From positions 33,164 to 97,163 of the forward strand of contig LLYS01000009.1 of assembly GCA_002049495.1 (NCBI GenBank): 64,000 nucleotides of DNA, read 5' to 3'. The first letter of the stretch is position 1. Each line of letters begins with the position of its first letter. The stretch comes from Epsilonproteobacteria bacterium tcs-49 (GTDB taxonomy: Bacteria > Campylobacterota > Campylobacteria > Campylobacterales > Sulfurovaceae). A program made the translations under genes and the position numbers. Of this stretch, positions 25,884 to 35,546 are shown one piece after another. The notes under the pieces are model-generated. The model was not told the DNA's origin, ran no database searches, and saw only the letters and a program-made list of their open reading frames with translations.

Positions 25884-26107
25884 CTTTCAAATTCTAAAAA
25901 CTCTATATCATCTTCCATATTGATAAAAAACTCTTTCATCTCCTCATCCACCCCGTTGAACTTTTTGCGGATTCCCGAAAGCCGTTTGATCGCTACCCTC
26001 GCATCTTTATTGTTGGGATCCTTTTTTAAGATATCCCGGTAAATTTTCAGCGCTTCATCCTTGAGCCCCTGAAGCTCGTAGATCGACGCGAGGGTTACGG
26101 TGCTCAC
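25865..26107 (-). CDS. Small TPR-like protein before the CiaD-like gene
   Basis: 80 aa. Residues 1-45 form one tetratricopeptide-like unit (LASIYELQGLKDEALKIYRDILKKDPNNKDAR), after which comes an acidic tail (about 55-80). It corresponds in size and place to the gene preceding ciaD in Campylobacter (Cj0787). It follows leuB by six bases and overlaps the CiaD-like gene by 19, so it is co-transcribed with both. Function unknown; a protein-protein adaptor is the plain guess. Confidence 0.6.
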   Translation of the reverse strand: MSTVTLASIYELQGLKDEALKIYRDILKKDPNNKDARVAIKRLSGIRKKFNGVDEEMKEFFINMEDDIEFLEFERWLLWN

Positions 26108-26113
26108 GGGTGT

Positions 26114-27179
<1,066 letters not shown>

Positions 27180-27187
<8 letters not shown>

Positions 27188-27668
27188 TGATCACCTTTTT
27201 GGCATAGTTTATCAAGCCGCCGCAGTCTATGAGCTCTTGCATGAACTCCGGAATCGGCGTAAATTTGTACGTTTCATCTTTGGTTTTATTGATCACGACA
27301 CCCTTTTCCATGTCCACTTCTACCGTATCGCCCTCGTCGATTCTATCGGCTTCCTTGACCTCAAAGATGGGAAGTCCCATGTTAAAGGCGTTTCTGTAAA
27401 AGATACGTGCGAAGGTTTTGGCGATGACGGCGGATACGCCGGCTGCTTTGAGCGCGATGGGGGCGTGCTCGCGGCTGGAACCGCAGCCAAAATTCTCCCC
27501 CGCGACCACAAGGTCGCCGCTTTGCATTTTGGAGACGAACTCCGGGTCCGCATCCTCCATCACGTGCTTTGCCAACTCCTGCGGGTCGGAGTTGTTCAGA
27601 TACCGCGCCGCGATGATAAGATCGGTGTCGATATTGTCTCCAAACTTCCAAACTTTTCCCGAAATCAT
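27180..27668 (-). CDS. leuD: 3-isopropylmalate dehydratase small subunit LeuD
   Basis: The small subunit of isopropylmalate isomerase, which works with LeuC. 162 aa from ATG 27666-27668, preceded by GGAGATAATTTT. The frame extends 11 codons upstream, but the family starts at this Met ([19 protein letters not shown]). The swivel-domain signature [14 protein letters not shown] is intact. It is the short LeuD type common in archaea and Campylobacterota. Confidence 0.95.
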
Positions 27669-27795
27669 AAAATTATCTCCATCTGTTACAAATTGTTTCA
27701 CTTAAATGTGATGATTATATCCAAATATTACTTAAGGCCATCTCTAAAAGGTATTGCACCTTTAATGGTGATGTTTTTTAATGATGATAAAATGA

Positions 27796-27801
27796 TATAA
27801 T
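27796..27801 (+). promoter_or_regulatory. -10 box before the Uma2 gene
   Basis: A consensus TATAAT sits 30 bases before the Uma2-family ATG, in the AT-rich stretch that starts after leuD. Confidence 0.45.
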
Positions 27802-27831
27802 TGATGCAAGAAAAGATACAAGGAGTTCAAA

Positions 27832-28380
27832 ATGGGAGCTTTAAAACTGGAAGATCTGAACTATACGTATGATGATTACAAACTGTGGGAAGGCGACTGG
27901 GAGTTGATAGGAGGGGTGCCCCTTGCTATGAGTCCCGCACCTGTGCGAAAGCATCAGGGCATTGCCAGTGAGATAATCTATAACTTTAGGATGCAGCTGG
28001 AGAATTGTACTACGTGTGAAGTGTTGGGTGAAGTTGATTATAAAATAGGCGAAGATACGGTTTTGCGACCCGATATTGTACTTACTTGCAATGAAACCAA
28101 TGAAAACTATTTGACAAAAGCTCCTGAGATAATAGTGGAGATCATCAGTAAAAGCAGTGCCAAAAGAGATGAAGTGTATAAATTTGACATATATCAAGCT
28201 GAGAAAGTGGGCTACTATGTCATAGTATATCCAGATGACTTAAGAGCTAAAGTGTATAAACTTGATGGCAAAGAGTATGATAAGCAGGGGGATTTTGCGA
28301 TGGAGAGTTATGATTTTGAACAGACAAGCTGCAAAGTGAGTTTAGATTTTGCAAAAGTATTTAAGCGGTTTAGAAAGTAG
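27832..28380 (+). CDS. Uma2-family protein (DUF820, PD-(D/E)XK nuclease fold)
   Basis: 182 aa. The Uma2 pattern is complete: GDWELIGGVPLAMSPAP, H40QG..SEI, LRPDIVL (Asp of the nuclease core) and APEIIVEIIS (Glu), then the KFDIYQAEKVGYYVIVYP segment. These proteins have a restriction-endonuclease-like fold, are frequent in mobile or accessory DNA, and mostly lack a known role. The gene is much richer in A and T than leuBD before it. A strong AAGGAG site precedes the ATG. Likely acquired. Confidence 0.88.
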   Translation: MGALKLEDLNYTYDDYKLWEGDWELIGGVPLAMSPAPVRKHQGIASEIIYNFRMQLENCTTCEVLGEVDYKIGEDTVLRPDIVLTCNETNENYLTKAPEIIVEIISKSSAKRDEVYKFDIYQAEKVGYYVIVYPDDLRAKVYKLDGKEYDKQGDFAMESYDFEQTSCKVSLDFAKVFKRFRK

Positions 28381-28431
28381 CACGTAATAGATGATATAAG
28401 GACACTTTTTACGTTTGACGTAATCTTACGA

Positions 28432-28437
28432 TATAAT
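28432..28437 (+). promoter_or_regulatory. -10 box before the mshQ-like gene
   Basis: TATAAT lies 32 bases before the ATG at 28470. It probably drives the start of the pilus cluster, whose genes then follow with overlaps or gaps of a few bases. Confidence 0.45.
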
Positions 28438-28469
28438 AGTTCAATTGATGTTAAATTTTGGTGGGTGTA

Positions 28470-31400
28470 ATGAAAAAAACAGTTTTAACTTTTTTGATAT
28501 TGTCATTTTCTTACATACAAGCTGCAACACTTGTTGTAGATGCAAATCCTGAATCTTTGTTTTTTGGTGATCGTAGTTGTGAGGCAGGCTTTATGCCAGA
28601 TGATCCGTACTCCTCAATCCAAGATGCCATTGATGATGCAAGTGACGGTGACACCATATCCATTTGTGATGCAACTTATAATGAAAGTTTAGTTGTTGAT
28701 AGCTGGAAAAACAACTTAACTATCAAAAAAAGTGATGATGCCAGCGGGGATGTTCTCGTGCAAACATCTAATACCGCATTAGAAATTGATAGGATAGACA
28801 ATATCACTATTGACGGATTGGGCTTAAATAGTACTAATCAAGAGGGTGTTTATATAAATGGTTGGTCAACGGGAATCGTTTTAAATAACTTGCAGATAAC
28901 AGCTGCAAATAAAGAGGGGATATCAATAAAAAAGGATATTGGCACTTTAGAAATAAAAAACAGCTCTATTACAGCAAAAGAGGGTTTAAAAGCTGATGAT
29001 GCAATTAACGGTATAAAGTTATCTAACGTAGTGATTGAAGCTACTGATACGGGAATAGAGTTTAAAAAAGATTTGAATAACGACGTAGAGTTTAGTGATG
29101 TAGAGATAACTGCTAATAACGGTGACGGTATTACTTTCGATGCCGTTATTAATAACGGCATAACCATAGATTCTTTAGAAATAACGGCATCAAAAAAAGG
29201 GCTGAATTTTAAAAAAGATGTTTATAACAACTTTTCTATTGCTAATACCACAATCAATTCGGTTGAAGAGGGCATAATCATTGAGGGAAAACAAACGAAT
29301 CCGGTTATAACAAATTCTTCAATAACAAGCAGTGAAAAAGATGCGGTTTTGACTAAAGCAAAAAACTGGACAAATTTTACGTTAAAAAATAGCTGTTTGA
29401 CTGCAAATAAAAGTGGAAGTTATGCATTACAAATCGATATCAATAAATTAAATTCCGATTCAGAGGTTTCAAGTAACTGTTTTTATGCTTCATCTTCTCA
29501 ATATCTTGCAAAAGTCAAGGGAGATACCGCAGGTGAAAAATTTGACGGCAACTACTGGGACGGGATCAGCGGAGATTATACGCAAAACAATATCAACGAT
29601 ACCGCTACCCTTGAGAGCTGCCCCGCAATATGCAAAAGTGCGCTCGATCCCCAAACCCCCGTATCGGAGTTTCGATTTGACGCCTGTCGAAAAAGCGACC
29701 CCGGGTTCAGTATCGACAGTATCAGAGGGGTTTCGGGAGAAGCGATCGGCGGCGTGGATGCGACTTTGAACGCACAGTTGTGTAACGGGATGCAAACCTA
29801 TGATGAGGGGGATATCGAAGCGTGGAATGCTTTTGATACCAATTTAAACGTGAGCGCATACCCAAGGGGAAGCATCGCCTTTTGGTTTAACAGTTTTAGC
29901 GATTGGAACGACGGTCCTGGCAGAATTCTCGTGGACGCGACCAAAGGCAATAAATACTTTTTCATCGGCTTGACACAGTATGGAAAAATAAAATTTTACT
30001 ACGAAGATGAGAGGGACCGCGATTACCAATCCTACAGTGACGGAACCTTCCATTTTGATAAAAACAGATGGCACCATATCGCCGTTGCCTGGGATTCCTA
30101 TGCGGGGAAAGCGGAGGTTTACCTCGACGGCAGCCGCATCACGATGAACGTCACCCAAAACACCCTCGGGGGCAACGGTTTCGACGGAGCTTACGGCGAT
30201 CTCGTGATTGGGGATGTAAGAGAAGAATATACCCAAAACAGCAGCGTTTTCGATGGGTTGAAAAACTCTTCATACGGCGTTTTCGATGAGGTGAAAATCT
30301 ATGACAGTATGCTAAGCGATGCTTTGGTCAAGCAGCTTTACGATTATGAGCTTCAAAAGCTTTCCTGGGACGGGAGCAGCCGTAGTTGTATCGACTGTAT
30401 CGATCAGCTGCCCGTTTGTTTCGTCGACACCTTTGAACGGGATACGCTGCATCAAAAGTACGGCGGGGAGGGGTGGCTTATCCTACAAGACGACAACTTT
30501 ACCCCGCAGCTTGTCAACGGACGGCTTCGGTTGACGGATTCTACGGAGAATGTGGCGACTGCGGCAAACCTAAAGCCGGATATTATTTCAAAAAACAATG
30601 TTTTTACCATTGAGTTTAACCATTTCGCCTATGACGATTCCGACGATTGCAGCGGAGACGGGGTGACTCTCACCCTCTCCGATGCGTCGGTAACCCCCGA
30701 TACCGGAGGGTACGGCGGATCGCTCGGTTATGCGCAGCGCAACAATGCCCAAGGATTTGCCGGGGGCTGGCTTGGGATCGGTCTGGATGAATACGGCAAC
30801 TATTCCAACCCCACCGAGGGCCGTGAAGGGGGTACGGGCTTTACCGAAGACGCCGTAGCGATACGGGGTGCGCAGGGAGCAGACAGGGACAGCGGATATA
30901 AATTTATCGCGGGGACCCCTTCGCTCAGCGCAAACCCCATCGCCGATCCCGATTCTACGACACCCTCTCCGGGGGATAAATATCGGATTATCGTCGATAC
31001 GAGAAATGATAAAACCCTGATCAGTATCGACAGGGATATCAATGACGGCAGCGGGTACCAGCGCCTTGTCAATCAAACCGATGCCACGCAGCTGGCCACT
31101 TCGCCCGAGCGCTTTATTATGACCTGGACAGCGGGTACGGGGGGCTGTCGAAATATCCACGAAGTGGATAATTTGATCTTTCGCGCCGATGATTGCGGAG
31201 AGTTTGAAAACCTTGAAGAGGTGGATCCCAACGTATTTTTTGACGCATGGGATATTGACAGCAGCGTCGTTTCCAAAGAGATAGAAACAAAAAAGGTTCA
31301 GGAAGGGTTTGATTTGACCATTGCCCCGCTGGATGAAACGGCAACGGCCGTAAAAAACTTCAGCGGTACTTTATGTGCGCAGCTGGTTGATAACGCAGGC

Positions 31401-32957
31401 AGTGCTTTGACGCCTTGGCAAAAGCTGCTTTACGGTGATGAAGGGGAGAAGACAGTGCACTTTAGCGTCGGGCAGGCTTCAAAGGATGTACGCGTGCAGA
31501 TGGCGTGGAAAAGTGGAGAGGACCTCTCCTGCCCGTTGACGGTCGGCAGCGAATCAAACACGACACTCTCCAGCGATAATTTTGCCCTGCGTCCCGAAAA
31601 ATTCACTATCTCCGTCCCCGCTAACGCCTATGCAGGGGAGGATTTTACGATTGATCTGCAGGCTTTGGGCAGTGATACGACGCCCGCTAACGGATATGAT
31701 GAAACACTCGATACCTCGTTTACTCTGGAAAGTAACGTTACCAAAGCCGGGTGCAGCAGCGGGACTTTGACAACGGATCCCTTCAACTTTACAAGCGGGA
31801 TCGGTTCGGCAAACGGCAGCTATAGCGACGTAGGAGAGGTTAACGTAAAGATTCGGGAGTTGCAAGGCAGTGAATTTGCTTCGGTGGATAGCGACGATAC
31901 CCCCTTGTCAAAGCGCCTTATCGGCGAAGCGGTCGCCACGGTAGAGATAAAGCCCTATGAACTGAATATAATCAATTTTGACTATAACGTTTCCAACGGT
32001 AACGGTTGGCTTTATATGGGGGATACGGCCGATATGAACGTTAGTGTCGGAGCAACGGTCGAAGCGGCAAATAAAAATCACAATCCTGTGCAAAACTTTA
32101 CCGCCTTATGCTATGCCAAGGATGTGGATATCGCGTTTCATTACTCCCTGCAAGCGGATGCGCAGACACGCTTTAGCTATGTTCAGCGCCAAGGTACGAT
32201 CGATTCCTATGATAAAAACGTTAGCGATATCAATAAGACGATCACAATCGATGCAAATGCTTTTAGCACCCCCTCGGCTACGGCAAGCTACGTTTTCGGC
32301 GTGGATAAGAATATCTCGGTAGAACGCAACCCCGCAGCGATCGTTTTGCTAGACATCAATAGTACTTCTACCGCGGTTTCCAAAGTGCAAAACGGGGCGG
32401 TCGATGCGGGACTGATTTTGGCAAACGAGAACAATACCACTTTTTATTATGCCAGGGTACACCCCCTAGATACCGTTACGACGCAAGTCAACGACCGAAC
32501 AACGGCATATATCGATGTTTACTCTGCTAACGGCAGCTCTGTTTCCGGATTGAAACAAAGCAGTCTTGACTGGTACCGCTTTAGTCCTGATGACAGCGTA
32601 GTCGGAGATTTTGGTACTGTAGCCAACGCCACAGGTATTAAAAACGATGCCAACCCTATCTTTGCAACCAATATCATTGACGTATCAAACGCAGCGGTAA
32701 ACATCTCCATGCAAAATCCAGCGGCAGTAAATGATGGAGTAATCCACCTTGATATTCCCGGGTATCTGTGGTATTCTTCAGCACAAACCCAATATAATAG
32801 TGCAAACGGCAGCAGTTGTACCGCCCATCCGTGTATTTTATACACACTGCTTGCAAACGGCGGCAACAGCGTACAGACGGGGCGATTCAACGGCAGCGAC
32901 GTCAATACGACGACGCCGGGGGGCAGTCTGCCTAAAGGGGTGAAGATATTTAGATGA
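28470..32957 (+). CDS. Large secreted MshQ-like protein with beta-helix, LamG and lectin-like domains
   Basis: 1495 aa from ATG 28470 with a signal peptide (KKTVLTFLILSFSYIQAA). Residues about 20-340 are a right-handed beta-helix of roughly 23-residue rungs (repeated I.I...I.A..GI..K). About 380-600 resembles a LamG sugar-binding domain (FDKNRWHHIAVAWD), about 640-870 an L-type-lectin-like fold (NVFTIEFNHF...GDGVTLTL), and the last 600 residues match the DUF6701 part of MshQ. It heads an MSHA-type cluster and its stop overlaps a prepilin gene, so a tip adhesin is likely. Base composition jumps near 29500: the beta-helix part is AT-rich, the rest is not. Confidence 0.75.
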   Translation: MKKTVLTFLILSFSYIQAATLVVDANPESLFFGDRSCEAGFMPDDPYSSIQDAIDDASDGDTISICDATYNESLVVDSWKNNLTIKKSDDASGDVLVQTSNTALEIDRIDNITIDGLGLNSTNQEGVYINGWSTGIVLNNLQITAANKEGISIKKDIGTLEIKNSSITAKEGLKADDAINGIKLSNVVIEATDTGIEFKKDLNNDVEFSDVEITANNGDGITFDAVINNGITIDSLEITASKKGLNFKKDVYNNFSIANTTINSVEEGIIIEGKQTNPVITNSSITSSEKDAVLTKAKNWTNFTLKNSCLTANKSGSYALQIDINKLNSDSEVSSNCFYASSSQYLAKVKGDTAGEKFDGNYWDGISGDYTQNNINDTATLESCPAICKSALDPQTPVSEFRFDACRKSDPGFSIDSIRGVSGEAIGGVDATLNAQLCNGMQTYDEGDIEAWNAFDTNLNVSAYPRGSIAFWFNSFSDWNDGPGRILVDATKGNKYFFIGLTQYGKIKFYYEDERDRDYQSYSDGTFHFDKNRWHHIAVAWDSYAGKAEVYLDGSRITMNVTQNTLGGNGFDGAYGDLVIGDVREEYTQNSSVFDGLKNSSYGVFDEVKIYDSMLSDALVKQLYDYELQKLSWDGSSRSCIDCIDQLPVCFVDTFERDTLHQKYGGEGWLILQDDNFTPQLVNGRLRLTDSTENVATAANLKPDIISKNNVFTIEFNHFAYDDSDDCSGDGVTLTLSDASVTPDTGGYGGSLGYAQRNNAQGFAGGWLGIGLDEYGNYSNPTEGREGGTGFTEDAVAIRGAQGADRDSGYKFIAGTPSLSANPIADPDSTTPSPGDKYRIIVDTRNDKTLISIDRDINDGSGYQRLVNQTDATQLATSPERFIMTWTAGTGGCRNIHEVDNLIFRADDCGEFENLEEVDPNVFFDAWDIDSSVVSKEIETKKVQEGFDLTIAPLDETATAVKNFSGTLCAQLVDNAGSALTPWQKLLYGDEGEKTVHFSVGQASKDVRVQMAWKSGEDLSCPLTVGSESNTTLSSDNFALRPEKFTISVPANAYAGEDFTIDLQALGSDTTPANGYDETLDTSFTLESNVTKAGCSSGTLTTDPFNFTSGIGSANGSYSDVGEVNVKIRELQGSEFASVDSDDTPLSKRLIGEAVATVEIKPYELNIINFDYNVSNGNGWLYMGDTADMNVSVGATVEAANKNHNPVQNFTALCYAKDVDIAFHYSLQADAQTRFSYVQRQGTIDSYDKNVSDINKTITIDANAFSTPSATASYVFGVDKNISVERNPAAIVLLDINSTSTAVSKVQNGAVDAGLILANENNTTFYYARVHPLDTVTTQVNDRTTAYIDVYSANGSSVSGLKQSSLDWYRFSPDDSVVGDFGTVANATGIKNDANPIFATNIIDVSNAAVNISMQNPAAVNDGVIHLDIPGYLWYSSAQTQYNSANGSSCTAHPCILYTLLANGGNSVQTGRFNGSDVNTTTPGGSLPKGVKIFR

Positions 32958-33637
32958 GAAAAGCGCTGAGTTTAATCGAATTGATCCTGACCATTGTCAT
33001 TATCGCTATCGTCTTTACCGTGATCCCCAAGATCATCTTTGCTACCAACCAAAGCTTTATCGTAGGCGCCAAGCAAGACGGTATTTTCAACGCCGTGCAG
33101 CTGATGCAGGTAATCGCGCGCAAACCGTGGGATAATCGCAGTATCCAAACCATGAATATCCTTGACGTGGATAACGGCGATGCAAACCTTGATTGCAATA
33201 CCACTACGGGGTATCGCCCGGGCGGGTTTATCGGCGGACGCAACTGCCTGGAAAACAACAACACCATCCGCGCCACGCGCACGAGCGATCCCGAGTGGTC
33301 CGATGGCGCGCAGCTGTTGGACGTGGATGATTATAACGCTTTTAACACCACCGCTACGGGAACCAAGTGTGTGCAGTACAACACGTACGGATTGGCGCCT
33401 AGCGTAGGGTACCGACGCCTCAATATCAGCTATCCCACCGCCACTTCGGCCGATATCAATCTTACGGCGATGGGTACCCCCGGAGGCGTAAACAGCAGCA
33501 ATATCAAAGAGGTGAACCTCTCCGTCGGTTTTGCCGGGACCAATGCCCAGCGCTTCGGGGCGGCGGGGTGTATCAGGTTCAACTACTACTCGGCCAACAT
33601 CGGACAGTTTTACGTAAATAAGAGGTACTATGACTAA
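32954..33637 (+). CDS. Type IV prepilin-like minor pilin (MshD-like)
   Basis: 227 aa. The leader MRKA precedes a class III prepilin helix, LSLIELILTIVIIAIVF, with Glu at +5 and cleavage after Ala rather than Gly. The rest is a globular pilin head with four or more cysteines that could form disulfides. ATGA overlap with the MshQ-like stop and an eight-base overlap with the next gene place it in the pilus operon. Assigned MshD-like by order only; the pilin heads are too variable to be sure. Confidence 0.75.
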   Translation: MRKALSLIELILTIVIIAIVFTVIPKIIFATNQSFIVGAKQDGIFNAVQLMQVIARKPWDNRSIQTMNILDVDNGDANLDCNTTTGYRPGGFIGGRNCLENNNTIRATRTSDPEWSDGAQLLDVDDYNAFNTTATGTKCVQYNTYGLAPSVGYRRLNISYPTATSADINLTAMGTPGGVNSSNIKEVNLSVGFAGTNAQRFGAAGCIRFNYYSANIGQFYVNKRYYD

Positions 33638-34577
33638 AAAAGCGTTTACCCTTTATGAAGTGATCATTGTTATCGTCATCACCGGCATCTTGGCCGCGGG
33701 GACCTACGTCTTTTTGGAACAGATGTTTAAACGCTCCCTGAAAGCGGAGTTTATTACCGATAAAACCCTGGAGACCCAGGCGGCGATCGATCAGATCGCG
33801 CACCTGCTGCGCCACCGCATCCCCAGCAGCGTTATCGGCTACGATAACGCGGGCAATTTCGATGCGATCGACCAGATCGCCGTGCAGCGGCCCGTTTTGG
33901 AGTGGATCGGCGAAGCGGTGGAGATAAAAAAGATGGGGGGATACAGCGGGTTTATCGACCTTGAGCGCAGCGATGTCAACCACCTTTACAGTCCCGACTG
34001 GAACGCCACCGTCGCGGGGACCTATAACGTCGGTCCGGGGACGGTGGCGGTGGTGTTTGCGGGCAGTTTCGATCAAAGCGCCGTAACGGGGAGTTTCAAC
34101 AACGCCTTTGGCTGGCACGGCAACGCCGCCAACGCGGTGTACAGGTTGAATAATATCAACGTCGTCAATACCGCCAACGGTACCGATGCCAATATCACCC
34201 TCACCGACGCCAATCCCAAAGATATCTACGCCAAATACTCCCTGGTCGATACGGCTTACACCGTCGCCAGGGGTGCCGATTTGAACCAAACGGTTTTTGA
34301 CGCCAATTGCAACGGCGTAAACAGTGCGGATTTGCGGGATTTTGATACGACGCTGTTTCTGTTTTACAACTACTGGCCGTGGATGGGAGATACCTTTTGC
34401 GCCGACAGCGCGAGCGGCGCGAACAGAAGGGGAGACGCAACGGTTTTGCTTGAACAGGCGCAGGGCTTTTTCGCCGAGCATGACGGGCAAAACATTATCT
34501 TGCGCCTGCAAGCGGGCGGCCGGATGGGCGGAGATGACCACAATATGACCATTACGAAGACAAAGGCGGTATTTTGA
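33630..34577 (+). CDS. Type IV prepilin-like minor pilin (MshO/PilW-like)
   Basis: 315 aa. Leader MTKKA, then FTLYEVIIVIVITGILAA with Glu at +5, a typical prepilin N-terminus. The large head domain has a MshO-like size and ends with FFAEHDGQNIILRLQ. Cysteines in the FDANCNGV and GDTFCAD segments may form a disulfide. It overlaps the previous gene by eight bases and the next by four. The likely role is initiation of pilus assembly with the other minor pilins and the MshQ-like tip protein. Confidence 0.75.
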   Translation: MTKKAFTLYEVIIVIVITGILAAGTYVFLEQMFKRSLKAEFITDKTLETQAAIDQIAHLLRHRIPSSVIGYDNAGNFDAIDQIAVQRPVLEWIGEAVEIKKMGGYSGFIDLERSDVNHLYSPDWNATVAGTYNVGPGTVAVVFAGSFDQSAVTGSFNNAFGWHGNAANAVYRLNNINVVNTANGTDANITLTDANPKDIYAKYSLVDTAYTVARGADLNQTVFDANCNGVNSADLRDFDTTLFLFYNYWPWMGDTFCADSASGANRRGDATVLLEQAQGFFAEHDGQNIILRLQAGGRMGGDDHNMTITKTKAVF

Positions 34578-35011
34578 GACGGGCGATGGGGTTGATTCAG
34601 GCAGTTTCGATCATTTTGATCGTAAGCTTTTTGTTGATCGTGACGCTCAAACAGGCTTCTATCACCGCCGTCCATACCGCCGATACCTATTCGCAGCAGC
34701 GGGCGGAGCTGTTTTTGCAAAGTGCGGTGGAAACGGCGATTCTGGCTATCCAGAGCAAAAACAGAAGCGGGGGAGATTGCCTGCAAACGATCCATGTGGA
34801 GGATGCGCAGTTTGATGCGAATATCCGCGTTTTGCGCTACTACCTGCACGCCAATGAGCCAAATCCCTGTACCAACCCCGCGGGGATAACAAAGTGGATC
34901 CAAACCGAGGAATCCAACGGGATGGTGCTGTTGGAAGTGATCGTAACGCCCAGGGGGAAATTCAGCGATCAGAACCTGCGGCTTTATCGCCGCACACTGC
35001 AAAGGATATGA
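34574..35011 (+). CDS. MshP-like pilus accessory protein
   Basis: 145 aa from TTG 34574, overlapping the previous stop. The N-terminus (MRRAMGLIQAVSIILIVSFLLIV) is a pilin-like helix, but the Glu at +5 is replaced (GLIQA), as in MshP/PilX-type minor components. The head has Cys residues in GGDCLQ and EPNPCTNP. Position between the MshO-like gene and a pilin gene supports MshP. An alternative start at the ATG five codons later would remove the leader. Confidence 0.65.
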   Translation: MRRAMGLIQAVSIILIVSFLLIVTLKQASITAVHTADTYSQQRAELFLQSAVETAILAIQSKNRSGGDCLQTIHVEDAQFDANIRVLRYYLHANEPNPCTNPAGITKWIQTEESNGMVLLEVIVTPRGKFSDQNLRLYRRTLQRI

Positions 35012-35526
35012 GACAGATGCGAGACTTCTCTTTGCTATACTCCAAACATGTCAAAAAAGCATTTACGCTGATAGAGCTGGTATTCGTGATCGTTTTAATC
35101 GGGATCATCTCCGCCGTGGCGATCACCGCCGTGCCCAATACGCGGGCGCTTTCAGACGCGAAGTTTATCAAATCGCAAATTATGCAGACGCGTTTTACGG
35201 CGATGGGCGATTACCGCCTGGATCAAAGTACGGCTTTTCAGGCGGATAAGTGCATTATCATCAACGCCGCAAATCTGGATCAAAACAGCACCACGTCGGG
35301 AGGAAAGCCCTACCAATTGGGGCAAAACACCGTTATCAACACCAACGTGCCGAATCCGCCCACCCTCTGTTTTGATTGGATGGGACGGCCCTATGTGAAC
35401 AATCTCAATCGCATCAACCGGTTGGATGTTTTAGGACAAAATGCCGATATAAACGTAACGGCTCAGGGAAGAAGTGTCCTTATTTCAGTTTATCCCTATA
35501 GCGGGTATGTTACAATAAACCAATAA
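35008..35526 (+). CDS. Type IV prepilin (MshA/MshC-like)
   Basis: 172 aa from ATG 35008, overlapping the previous stop by ATGA; ATG 35017 is an alternative with better ribosome-site spacing. An unusually long leader of about 17-20 residues ends in HVKKA, then FTLIELVFVIVLIGIISAVA with Glu at +5. The head is small, with two cysteines far apart (DKCIIINA and PTLCFDW), like the disulfide loop of pilins. By size it is the best candidate major pilin of the cluster, though a minor role (MshC) is equally possible. Confidence 0.75.
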   Translation: MRQMRDFSLLYSKHVKKAFTLIELVFVIVLIGIISAVAITAVPNTRALSDAKFIKSQIMQTRFTAMGDYRLDQSTAFQADKCIIINAANLDQNSTTSGGKPYQLGQNTVINTNVPNPPTLCFDWMGRPYVNNLNRINRLDVLGQNADINVTAQGRSVLISVYPYSGYVTINQ

Positions 35527-35546
35527 AATAAAAGTGTGGGAAATTA

